A stretch of 64,000 nucleotides of DNA, taken from contig JASFXZ010000040.1 of the NCBI GenBank assembly GCA_032209605.1, positions 3,286,001 through 3,350,000 of the forward strand. Reading direction: 5' to 3'. Below the pieces are notes generated by a model, which was not told where the DNA came from, ran no database searches, and was given only the letters and a program-made list of their open reading frames with translations. Made by a program: the position numbers and the translations under genes. Shown here piece by piece: positions 1 through 10,380 of the stretch (position 1 is its first letter; every line of letters starts with the position of its first letter). The stretch comes from Mactromeris polynyma. Taxonomy: Eukaryota; Mollusca; Bivalvia; Venerida; Mactridae.

Positions 1-686
1 CTATGTAGTTTGTTTATGTATGCAAACGGTTTAAAATTTGATTGAGAAAAATTATCGCGATTTAAATTGGACTCATTTTTGTATAATTTTCTCGCGCGAG
101 AGAATCTGCTAGGAAAACACGGTGCCTCCTATTTCTTTAAATGAGCTTGGCAAATATATGTGCTCGCAAATGTGTGAAAACTATTCGGATTTCCTGTATG
201 TATTAATGTTTGCAACTTCGTAACTGTTCCATCATATTTCATATACAGTGTGCTGTATTATTTCACTGACTACAGACATGCCTATAAACTTTGTATGTAT
301 GTTTAATGCAGAATAACTTAGGTCACTGTTTTGTGTTTTTCTCTCTCTGACAAATGTCCAGCATATGCTCTTCACTAACGGCAGAACTACGAACTGGAAC
401 GCAGTATACGGTCCATGGTATCAATTAATAATTTATGTCGTGTAGTTTCTGCCGTTAGTAAAGATTACACATCAGAAAATTTAAGAAAAAATAAGGACAA
501 TATCCTGATCTTCACAATTTTATAGACATGTATTTTCTTCAATACAATAATCACAACAGACACATAATTTATCAATCATGACAAATATCAATATCATGTA
601 AAACAAAATGACACAACAAATTCTAATCTATGAGACAAAATACAGACATCACATTGAATAATATCAATAATACAAACAACAATTTG

Positions 687-1079
687 TTACCATGAGCATA
701 TTTTACACAGAAAACTGTCGTCTACACCTATCTGCACACATTGATTGTGGTACCATTTTATTTTACAGTTTTGATTGTTGCACCTAATTAGATTATCAAT
801 AACGTCGAAAAGTCTACATGAACAGTACAATTTTATTGTATTGCATTTTGGATCATTAGTCGGCATCTTGGGCATTTTTAGAACTTTAGGAAAAGCCAAA
901 ATGTTATCGTTTATACAAAACATTTAAGTAAATGTGATATCATTAATGAAATATCGAAGCGAATGTTAGAAATGGCAACACTAAACTCATTAAAAATAAG
1001 TTCAGTGAGATATGCAATAGAAAATACACCCCAGTCTGAAGAGTTAGTTTGTCGTTGAATGTCTGGAATTAAAATTTCA
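687..1079 (-). pseudogene. Ulp1-like protease C-terminus plus PHD finger relic, copy I
   Basis: Read on the minus strand, this encodes the end of a protein. First comes a stretch resembling the catalytic end of C48/Ulp1 peptidases: Gln, then SSDWGVFSIAY, where the family has DCGVF. Then comes an FPK linker, then a PHD finger (C-x-C, then C and C, then WYHNQC, then CKIC) and a stop at 687-689. The catalytic Cys is replaced by Trp. A frameshift near 915-930 separates the protease part from the PHD part in this copy. Proteins with Ulp1 followed by PHD are common in animal DNA transposons. This is a non-functional fragment; the rest of the gene is not visible upstream. Confidence 0.6.
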
Positions 1080-1409
1080 AGAGACTAGTATTACTACTAT
1101 ATAACTGAGCTAACTGAACTGACATACTAGTATTGATTGATCGTGAATATTTAATGCTGTCTAATACATATATAGGTCCATTTTCTAAATTTTGATAAGA
1201 TACCAACCATTATGCAACAAACAGTACTACAAACACCAGAAAATTGCAAATTTACGTTTTAATTTACGACAACATAAGTTACATAGGGCCTAATGTCATT
1301 GTATAACTTCTGATATAATCCACATGAATGGATGCAATAAACAGCAACCTGCGGCAAAATTGGGAAAGTGATAGTGATTTTCACATGAAAGAGAGACGCA
1401 CCTCTCTCA

Positions 1410-1463
1410 AATTGATATAGCAAATCACGGACATATAATATCCGTGAGCAAATATATCAAATT
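1410..1463. repeat. Imperfect palindrome inside the 3.1-kb unit
   Basis: About 54 bp, folding as an imperfect hairpin. The core is TCACGGA and TCCGTGA around an AT spacer, and the outer arms are AATTGATATA and TATATCAAATT. The same palindrome is at 4755-4808 and near 10165-10218. Its role is unknown. Confidence 0.4.
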
Positions 1464-1542
1464 AATGCACTTTAGGTTTTAGAAAGAAGTAATAAATCTC
1501 AAAAATCTAAGTTATCAAAAATATTCAGAATGAGCCATATTG

Positions 1543-1832
1543 TTGTATATGCTTTTATTTATCGTCGCCACCGGTTTCCCACATGGGCGACGCCTCCGGA
1601 AGAATGTTAGTCATATTAGATTTGGAGGATAGTGCATGATACAGAAGATGCCCCAGTTCCAGAAGCACCCCTGGTTATTTTACGTGCTCGATGTAAAGCA
1701 TCATACACGGGACCTCGGTTTTTAAAGTCTCGTCCGAAAGAATGTTAGTACGGTCAGTGATGGAGCGGGGAATCGAACCAGCGATCCCTGGATTACAAGT
1801 CCAGCGTTTTACCACTGGACCACGGATCCGCT
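1543..1832 (-). mobile_element. tRNA-derived SINE with 10-bp target duplication
   Basis: The 290-bp insertion is present in copy I only. AGCCATATTG flanks it on both sides (1533-1542 and 1833-1842) and occurs once at the empty sites near 4880 and 10288. Read on the minus strand, the head is tRNA-like: A-box region GGTCCAGTGGTAAAACG, an anticodon arm with loop CTTGTAA (Thr UGU-like) and B-box GGTTCGATTCC. A conserved central body and an AT-rich tail at the left end follow. The acceptor stem has mismatches, so this is not a working tRNA gene. The body resembles the shared core domains of invertebrate SINEs; I do not assign the type. Confidence 0.85.
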
Positions 1833-1842
1833 AGCCATATTG

Positions 1843-2686
1843 TATTGTCGGGCAGTATTTATCTGTCGCTCATCATGCTCGAGTACGCATACGCAGGTGC
1901 ATCACTTTCAAACTGGTGTTAACTTGGCACTTACCAAAGGTGTGAAAGATATTGAATTTCGTTAATCCTATTAAATAATTACCTATAATCAAGTGAGAAG
2001 TTTATTTTATATAACTTGGCCCAATTCACTCAATCCTCACTTAACTAGAGAACTATCAAACTGAATGTATTATCATATATTATATAATACACAATCCCTT
2101 GTAATATTCATCCTTACGTATTACTATGTAATTGATGTCATTCAGTAATATATGTATTTATTTTTCCACATCACATAATAAACTAGAAGTACTGTTCTGT
2201 TAACAGAACGCATACACAACGTAACATATAGTTTATTGGCATTAAATATTTTCACAAAATATAGGCAAACAAAGAAATAAACGAATGTACATAAGTGGTT
2301 TAAAAGCGAAAAAACTCGCCCTGGTTGTCTCCCTTATCAGTTTACTATTTTTACAGGAATATTCTCGAACCAGTGAAGTTGCAGACTATGCTGCAGATTT
2401 GTATGAATAAAATAAACACAGTATAACAATTACACATACTCAGAGACATAATACGACCGAGACATATTTTATAGGTATCTAGCCTCGCCAGTGTTAATTC
2501 TGCTTTAAGTTATCAGGAACATGAATACTATATATAACTTTGTGATCTTCATGAAACTTCATAGTTTATCTGTGTGGAATATCGCCCAGTAAAATAATCA
2601 CCCGCGTGTCCAAATGCATTTATCCAATGTAAATAGCAGCATCTGTGCTTACCAATTATGATATCACCAACTATCTGAATATTATC
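1843..2686. other. Noncoding part of the 3.1-kb unit
   Basis: AT-rich sequence repeated at about 10380-11126. I see no reading frame, RNA gene or clear element in it. Confidence 0.5.
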
Positions 2687-2830
2687 ATGGCACAGTAGTC
2701 GAGGTGTATCTATAGCACCCGACTGATCCGAAGGTAGTGGGCTCGAATCCTGCCTTGTGTAAGGTTGAACTGCATCATGTAGATCATGTAGATTTCGAGA
2801 CCAGATACAGCTGGGCGGTATAAACTAGTA
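2687..2830 (+). repeat. Older tRNA-like SINE relic within the unit
   Basis: An A-box-like CACAGTAGTCGAGG and a B-box-like GGGCTCGAATCCTGC are about 40 bp apart. The same relic is at 11127-11268, so it was in the unit before the unit duplicated. It is degenerate and its ends are unclear. Confidence 0.45.
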
Positions 2831-3191
2831 GTTTCTTTGGTCCTTTAGGTAATGTTTTCCCTAAATTTACAGTACTTCCGGTTGTTCGTTCATTATATTT
2901 TTCTATTATCAGTAGTCTATCATTATTTGCTTTCACACGTCAAGTTAACTTTTTAACAATTACATATTGACAAAGTCATTTTTATGAGTACAATATTGAT
3001 TAAGACTCTATATTGACAAGGACTTTTATCAAGACATTTATTTTTACACTAATCAACACAATATTAAAACTATTTGCATTACTGAATTTGGACACTCGAC
3101 TGTCGTCTTACTTATTTGTAACATATAGCGTCAGACTTGTTGGAGGTACCCGATCACTTATTAAGTGTTGACTTGGAGCAGTCAATGTGAT
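2831..3191. other. Noncoding end of unit I and spacer
   Basis: This is the end of the first unit (to 3120), repeated at 11269-11562, followed by a 71-bp spacer to the next unit. Nothing recognisable is in it. Confidence 0.5.
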
Positions 3192-4047
3192 TTTATGTAT
3201 GCAAACGGTTTAAAATTTGAGTGAGAAAAATTATCGCGATTTAAATTGGACTCATTTTTGTATAATTTTCTCACGCGAGAGAATCTGCTCGGAAAACACG
3301 ACGTCCCCTATCTATTTTTTAATTTGTATTCAAATCTTTTAACGGTTTATACGGTCTTAAAGGTTATGTTGTCTAGTTTATGTATATGCAAACTATATGA
3401 ACATTGATCCATTAAAACTCGCGTTCTGAAGTTGACCTATTTATGTATTTTATCGCACTCGAGAATCCGCTAGGAAAACACGGTGCCTCCTATTTCTTCA
3501 AATGAGCTTGGCAAATATATTTGCTCGCAAATGTGTGAAAATTATTCGGATTTCCTGTATGTATTAATTTTTGCAACTTCGTAACTGTTCCATCATATTT
3601 CATATACAGTGTGTTGTATTATTGCACTGACTACAGACATGCCTATAAACTTTGTATGTATGTTTAATGCAGAATAACTTAGTTCACTGTTTTGTGTTTT
3701 TCTCTCTCTGACAAATGTCCAGCATATGCTCTTCACTAACGGCAGAACTACGAACTGGAACGCAGTATACGGTCCATGGTATCAATTAATAATTTATGTC
3801 GTGTAGTTTCTGCCGTTAGTAAAGATTACACATCAGAAAATTTAAGAAAAAATAAGGACAATATCCTGATCTTCACAATTTTATAGACATGTATTTTCTT
3901 CAATACAATAATCACAACAGACACATAATTTATCAATCATGACAAATATCAATATCATGTAAAACAAAATGACACAACAAATTCTAATCTATGAGACCAA
4001 TTACAGACATCACATTGAATAATATCAATAAAACAAACAACAATTTG

Positions 4048-4440
4048 TTACCATGAGCATATTTTACACAGAAAACTGTCGTCTACACCTATCTGCACAC
4101 ATTGATTGTGGTACAATTTTATTTTACAGTTTTGATTGTTGCACCTAATTATATTATCAATAACGTCGAAAAGTCTACATGAACAGTACAATTTTATTGT
4201 ATTGCATGTTGGATCATTCGTCGGCATCTTGGGCATTTTTAGAACTTTAGGAAAAGCCAAAATGTTATCGTTTACAAAACAATTAAGTAAATGTGATCTC
4301 ATTAATGAAATATCGAAGCGAATGTTAGAAATGGCAACATTAAAATCATTAAAAATAAGTTCAGTGAGATATGCAATAGAAAATACACCCCAGTCTGAAG
4401 AGTTAGTTTGTCGTTGAATGTCTGGAATTAATATTTCAAG
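4048..4440 (-). pseudogene. Ulp1-like protease C-terminus plus PHD finger relic, copy II
   Basis: Same relic as at 687-1079, but here the frame is open across both parts. It runs from about 4440 (ILIPDIQRQ, the region of the conserved Gln) through SSDWGVF, MRSHLLNCF and FPK to a PHD finger ending CKICSW and a stop at 4048. The Ulp1 catalytic Cys is Trp, as in copy I. The PHD aromatic before the zinc-binding His has changed from WYH to LYH. TTCCAG just upstream on the coding strand could be a splice acceptor, making this a terminal exon. I see no upstream exons, so I treat it as a transposon-derived relic. Confidence 0.6.
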
Positions 4441-4971
4441 AGACTAGTATTAGTACTATATGGCTGAGCTAACTGAACTGACATACTAGTATTTATTGAT
4501 CGTGAAGATTTAATGCTGTCTAATACATATATAGGTCCATTTTCTAAATTTTGATAAGATACCAACCATTATGCAACAAACAGTACTCCAAACACCAGAA
4601 AATTGCAAATTTACGTTTTAATTTACGACAACATAAGTTACATAGGGCCTAATGTCATTGTATAACTTCTGATATAATCCACATTAATGGATGCAATAAA
4701 CAGCAACCTGCGGCAAAATTGGGAAAGTGATGAAAGAGAGACGCACCTCTCTTAAATTGATATAGCAAATCACGGACATATAATATCCGTGAGCAAATAT
4801 ATCAAATTAATGCACTTTAGGTTTTAGAAAGAAGTAATAAATCTCAAAAATCTAAGTTATCAAAAATATTCAGAATGAGCCATATTGTATTGTCGGGCAG
4901 TATTTATCTGTCGCTCATCATGCTCGAGTACGCATACGCAGGTGCATCACTTTCAAACTGGTGTTAACTTG
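4216..4971. repeat. Left copy of the long duplication flanking the retrotransposon
   Basis: It matches 9611-10380 with about five substitutions and one 14-bp deletion near 4729. The retrotransposon lies exactly between the two copies. The same region in copy I (about 847-1921) is clearly more diverged, so this pair arose with or after the insertion. Confidence 0.85.
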
Positions 4972-5706
4972 TTATGTGATGAGTTTAAATCTGAACTTGA
5001 CCTAGTGAACACTAAGATAGACTCACTCTCAACTAAGGAGACTATCAACGCTTCAGGTAACGATATTACATTGAATATCGTAATCAGAGACCTCCCTGAG
5101 ACCGACAATGAGAACACTGCAACCAAAGTCAATGCATTTATTAAAGACGGTCTCAAGATTCATGGCGTGACATGCAGAAGTGCGGATAGGAAGGTTTCGA
5201 GATCTTCTTCTAAACCTGGTGTTGTTATTGCCAAAATGAAATCTCACGAAGATAAACGGAAGGTTATGACTAACAAGGCGTCTCTGAAGTCTCACCAACA
5301 ATACTCAAACGTTTTTGTGCAACATGACCAAACCCAGGCGGATCGTGTGATGGCTAATAATTTTCGGACCATATTGAACTCACTCAAAAATACCAATCTG
5401 ATTATTCGGGGCTCAAGAGTCATTCATCGCCAATCCACAGATCAGCCAGACAGTATGCGCGGCAACCGTAATAATGACCAGAGGCGTTTCTCTAATACGC
5501 GTGATAATGCACGTGGTCGCGACAATCAAAGAGACGTCAGTGTGCCTAACGTAAGTGGTAGGAGGAACAATTCTCCTCGGACCTATTCTCAGGAAGTGCG
5601 TGGCAACAATAGTAATGGCTATAACACAACTGGTCGTGGACGCGGTGGCAGAAGTGACGGTGGTAGAGGACGGAACCGTGGTGGTCAGAACAGACGTCAA
5701 TATTAG
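4972..5706 (+). CDS. LINE ORF1, RNA-binding protein, N-terminally truncated
   Basis: The frame is open from the flanking DNA (in-frame ATG at 4885), but element-derived codons start at about 4972 with CDEFKSELDLVNTKIDSL, a probable end of a coiled coil. Next comes an L1-type RRM (NIVIRDLPET ... GVVIAKM), then a segment like the L1 ORF1 C-terminal domain (NVFVQHDQTQADRVMANNFR). The last 90 or so residues are rich in Arg, Gly and Asn, with RGG-type repeats (GRGRGGRSDGG). Such proteins bind element RNA and act as nucleic acid chaperones. The frame stops at a single TAG (5704-5706), and ORF2 continues in the same frame. The first 29 codons of the open frame are host repeat DNA, not ORF1. Confidence 0.8.
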   Translation, partial: LCDEFKSELDLVNTKIDSLSTKETINASGNDITLNIVIRDLPETDNENTATKVNAFIKDGLKIHGVTCRSADRKVSRSSSKPGVVIAKMKSHEDKRKVMTNKASLKSHQQYSNVFVQHDQTQADRVMANNFRTILNSLKNTNLIIRGSRVIHRQSTDQPDSMRGNRNNDQRRFSNTRDNARGRDNQRDVSVPNVSGRRNNSPRTYSQEVRGNNSNGYNTTGRGRGGRSDGGRGRNRGGQNRRQY

Positions 5707-8700
5707 CTTAATGTCGGGTTTTGGAATGTGAGAGGATGGAACTTTGAGAAATCTTCAGATAATTTTATTTTAAGATCTAGCTGTATTCTAGAAAATAATT
5801 TTGATATATTAGGTGTAGCCCAAACTCATCTTGTAAATAATAATGTTTTAGATATTGAAGGTTATAGATGGTTTGGTTTTAATAGAACAAACATTCATGT
5901 CAATGCTCGGACTGGTTCCGGTGGTGTAGGTTTCTTTATTAAACAATCTTTGTGTGATTTGTTTAATATATGTATTGTTGATAACACATTTGAAGGAATA
6001 TTATGGTTAAAAATGTCTCACAAAACCACTAATTTAGATTTATTCCCATGTGTATGTTATCTACCGCCACAGAATTCATCACGTCCGTTTGATGTTAATG
6101 CTTTTTATGATCATTTGCTAGCTAATGTGTACTCTTTCCAAAGCGATGGGCTAATATTTATATGTGGAGATTTTAACAGCCGTACTGGAAATTTGGATGA
6201 CTATATCCCAGGGGTCGATTCACTACTTTCTCGTGATGTAATTGATTTTTCTACTAATGCATACGGCGAGATGTTCATAGATTTTTTAATTTATACTAAT
6301 ATGTGTATGTTGAATGGAAGATACTCCACAAAAAATGATTTTACTTCTGTTTCTGTGAAAGGAGCATCAGTTGTTGATTATTGTATTGTACGTCACGAAA
6401 ATTTGGATTTGTTCTCAGATTTTTCTGTTAATCTAACAAGCGATGTGATTAACAAATGTGGTAATCTTAGGAGTATTACTCCGACAAAAACACCGGATCA
6501 TTCTTTGTTATCATGGAAAGTTAATTGTTATTGTTCACCATATATGAGTAAAACAGGTGATGTAGAACATGTACCTATTTCATATGATAAGTTTGATCGT
6601 AGTTATTTTAACAATAGTTTTCTTAGCAGCCCTGATGTGCTTTATGATGTTAACAAAACCATCGATAAATTAGAACATGGCTTGCGTAAACAAACTGACA
6701 TAGATTTGATTTACGAGGAATGGTGCACTATTGTAAAAAATACTATGTATAATAACCTTCCCTTTAAAACCATTTCTGCAACATGTTCTACCAGAAAACA
6801 CCGGCCTGGTAAACCATGGTGGAATGAGAATTTGTCTTTGTTATGGTTTAATCTTTCTCAATCAGAACGAAGATGGTTACATTGTTTTAATAGAGCAGAA
6901 AAAACTAATTTTAAAACTGAGTATGTACAATTAAGAAAGCATTTTGACGCTGAGGTTCAGAAGGCGAAGCGTCGTCATTGGTATAACATGCAGAATGAAT
7001 TGTTAAATGACTGTAGCATTGATCAGTCAAAATTTTGGAAATCGATAGGTAAAATTGGTATCGGTCATAGTAAAAAGAAAACAATTCCTGATGAAGTTTT
7101 ACTTGATGATGGTTCTACGTCTTCTTGCACTAATATAATTTTAGAAAAATGGAGAGCTGATTTTTGTTCTCTATTCAATAATCCTAATATAAATTCTACG
7201 TATGTACCTAGTTTTTCTAATGTTGATGATGACTCTTTATCATTTAATGATCATATATCTGTACATGAGGTCAAGAAAGCTGTGGATGCTGCTAATCGTG
7301 GGAAAGCATGTGGTGTTGATGGAATACCATCTGAAGCTCTTAAAAATGATACCACTGTTATGTTTTTACATGTGTTATATAATATATGTTTTAGCAACGG
7401 CACTATTCCATCTGTATGGGGAAAATGTGTGATAAATCCAATACCTAAGTCTGCTAGTCTGGATGCTAGAAACCCTTTATCTTATAGGGGCATTTCATTA
7501 GCTTCTTCCATTTACAAACTCTATTGTTATATATTGAACAATAGACTTAGTACTTGGTCTGAATCAAATGATATTGTCATTGATGAACAAAATGGTTTTA
7601 GACAGAAACGTAGTACTATAGATCAATTATCTACCCTCACTAATATTATTGATACAAGGAAGAAGCTAAAACGTTCAACTTTTTGTACATTTATAGACTT
7701 TAAAAAAGCTTATGACTATATAAATCGTGACTTACTTTGGAAAAAAATGTTTGATATGGGTGTTAAAGGCAAGATGCTAACTGCTATAAAATCTTTGTAC
7801 TCAACTGTATCGTCTTGTGTCAGAGTAAATGCTCTCTGTACTGATTGGTTTGATGTACGATCTGGTTTACGTCAGGGTTGTATATTATCTCCCCTTTTGT
7901 TCAATTTGTTTATTAATGACCTAGCAATTTATCTGAAGTCTTTTGATATTGGTGTACAGTGTGGAACTGATAAAATATGTATGTTATTGTATGCAGACGA
8001 TATTGTTCTACTTGCTGAAAATGAAAGAGATTTACATTGTTTACTTAATGCTCTTAATGATTGGTGCTGCACCAACGGAATGTCAATTAACCGAAACAAA
8101 AGTAAAATTGTACATTTTCGCCCAAAGTCTGTTCAAAGAACACTCATTGATTTTTACTTTGGCAATGCTAACCTTGATATAGTTGATAAGTATACATACT
8201 TAGGACTAGTTTTAAATGAACATTTAGACTATAATATTACAGCAAAGTTTGTAGCACAGAGTGCAAGTCGAGCCCTCGGCCTTGTTATAGCCAAATGCAA
8301 GTCTGTCGGGGGGGTACCATATAATGTATATACACAACTGTATGATTCCATTGTTTGGCCTACTATTAGTTATGGTGCCGCTATTTGGGGTCACAAGACT
8401 TATTCATGTATAAACGCGATACAAAATCGCGCGATGCGTTTCTTTCTTGGCGTCGGCAGATACACGCCTAATGCAGCCGTTGTCGGTGAAATGGCATGGA
8501 TTGCCCCAAATATAAAGCAATGGAAATCCGTGTCCTTGTTTTGGGCCCGTCTGTCGTGTATGCATAATACTAGAGTAAATAAACGTATTGCACTCTGGGC
8601 TAACTCTTTATCAAATAGATCATGTAAAAATTGGTTCTATGATGTAATAAATATATTGAATATCTGTGAATTACAAGAGTTCTGTGATATAAATGTTGCT

Positions 8701-9200
8701 TTTCCTAAACATGTACTTGTTGATAAAATTACATCTGTTTTACATTCAAAATATTGTGTAGATTGGAAGCAATCAGTCAATCGGGCCGAGGCGGAAACAA
8801 ACTACGTACATATCGGTTATTTAAAACTGATTTTTGCATCGAAAATTATTGTAAACTTATTATGCCCCCGCTACACAGGGCCGCGTTCAGTAAATTCCGT
8901 TGCGGCGTTGCTCCTCTACGAATAGAGACCGGTCGTTATGAACGTATTCCAGTATATGGCCGAAAATGTCCGTTCTGTGACAATATTGAGGATGAGAGTC
9001 ATGTATTGTTAGAATGTAATTTGTATGCTGATTTAAGGCAAAGTTTGTATGCTAAGGCGGTTGCCATTGATATTAATTTTACGCACCTGTCCAAAAATGA
9101 TAAGTTAGTCTTCCTTTTTAACAACTCGGATATGATTAGGATATGTGCCAAAACCTGTCATAATATTTTACAGCGTCGTACTTTTTATCTCTGTAAATAA
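5707..9200 (+). pseudogene. LINE ORF2, endonuclease and reverse transcriptase, frameshifted
   Basis: The APE/EEP endonuclease begins directly after the ORF1 stop (GFWNVRGWN). It has GDFNSRTG, SVVDYC and TPDHS, but the motif usually containing the catalytic Glu reads VAQTHL (codon 5821-5823, CAA), so Glu is Gln. The reverse transcriptase follows, with IDFKKAYDYI, GLRQGCILSPLLFN and YADD (7990-8001). One base appears lost near 8786. The protein continues in the next frame (GGNKLRTYRLFK) to a CPFC...H...C zinc knuckle and a stop at 9200. There is no ATG before the endonuclease core, so start may depend on reading through or reinitiating at the TAG. As it stands the element is not autonomous. Confidence 0.85.
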
Positions 9201-9610
9201 TGCACGTATTTTTATGTATAATTGTATGTCATAGCTTTTATTCGATCTGAAAAACAGCCGTAAATTAAATTAAATGGATTTCATAAGAAATTTGTTTAAG
9301 TATGCACAATAGTGCACGAAATTATTCAGTTTCTTACACAGGTTTTTGTTTTATTATTATTTTTAGTAACAATTAACAACTGTTGTTTTTTTTTCAGTTT
9401 TATATGCATATATGTAATTAGTTATTAAGCTATATTGTATAACGTTAATATCTTAACGTATCATGTGATATTTTGATGTTTTATTGTAATGTCTAGTCTC
9501 TTATAACTCTTATTAAGAGTGGCTATATACTAAAAGTTGGTTCTGTTTTTATGTTATTGTAAAATGTATGTACATGTATATAGATGAGACGAAAATAAAG
9601 ATTAAAATAT

Positions 9611-10380
9611 ATTCGTCGGCATCTTGGGCATTTTTAGAACTTTAGGAAAAGCCAAAATGTTATCGTTTACAAAACAATTAAGTAAATGTGATCTCATTAA
9701 TGAAATATCGAAGCGAATGTTAGAAATGGCAACATTAAAATCATTAAAAATAAGTTCAGTGAGATATGCAATAGAAAATACACCCCAGTCTGAAGAGTAA
9801 GTTTGTCGTTGAATGTCTGGAATTAATATTTCAAGAGACTAGTATTAGTACTATATGGCTGAGCTAACTGAACTGACATACTAGTATTTATTGATCGTGA
9901 AGATTTAATGCTGTCTAATACATATACAGGTCCATTTTCTAAATTTTGATAAGATACCAACCATTATGCAACAAACAGTACTCCAAACACCAGAAAATTG
10001 CAAATTTACGTTTTAATTTACGACAACATAAGTTACATAGGGCCTAATGTCATTGTATAACTTCTGATATAATCCACATTAATGGATGCAATAAACAGCA
10101 ACCTGCGGCAAAATTGGGAAAGTGATAGTGATCTTCACATGAAAGAGAGACGCACCTCTCTTAAATTGATATAGCAAATCACGGACATATAATATCCGTG
10201 GGCAAATATATCAAATTAATGCACTTTAGGTTTTAGAAAGAAGTAATAAATCTCAAAAATCTAAGTTATCAAAAATATTCAGAATGAGCCATATTGTATT
10301 GTCGGACAGTATTTATCTGTCGCTCATCATGCTCGAGTACGCATACGCAGGTGCATCACTTTCAAACTGGTGTTAACTTG
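9611..10380. repeat. Right copy of the long duplication flanking the retrotransposon
   Basis: This 770-bp stretch repeats 4216-4971 and contains part of the Ulp1/PHD relic again, on the minus strand at about 9611-9830, with the same Trp in place of the catalytic Cys. The PHD finger is not included. A target-site duplication of this length would be exceptional for a LINE. A deletion between tandem units after insertion is the alternative. Confidence 0.85.

Larger units (their letters stand above)
13..3120. repeat. 3.1-kb repeat unit, copy I
   Basis: This stretch matches 3192-11562 almost base for base once the retrotransposon and its flanking duplication in the second copy are removed. The copies start at a TTTATGTATGCAAACGG stretch and end at GTCTTACTTATTTGTA. 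A 71-bp spacer (3121-3191) separates them. The unit holds a minus-strand Ulp1/PHD coding relic, a tRNA-like relic and several hairpins. Copy I differs by a SINE at 1543-1832, and by lacking about 175 bp present near 3300-3475. I see no terminal inverted repeats, and the left edge may lie outside the window. It is probably a decayed transposon or a local tandem duplication. Confidence 0.8.
4972..9610 (+). mobile_element. Non-LTR retrotransposon (LINE), 5'-truncated
   Basis: The 4.6-kb element has an ORF1 (RNA-binding, Arg/Gly-rich tail), an ORF2 (APE-type endonuclease, reverse transcriptase, C-terminal zinc knuckle), a roughly 400-bp 3' UTR and an AATAAA at 9594-9599 just before the end. Such elements copy themselves by target-primed reverse transcription. 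It begins inside ORF1, so the 5' end is missing. This copy is dead or impaired: the endonuclease Glu is Gln and ORF2 has a frameshift near 8786. The high identity of the flanking duplication says it inserted recently. I do not assign the clade. Confidence 0.9.

Noticed and set aside
1738..1832. tRNA gene
   Set aside because: The acceptor stem has mismatches and the unit extends into a SINE body with a target duplication, so it is a SINE head.
4885..4971. First 29 codons of the ORF1 frame
   Set aside because: They are repeat-unit DNA also present in copies I and III, not part of the element.
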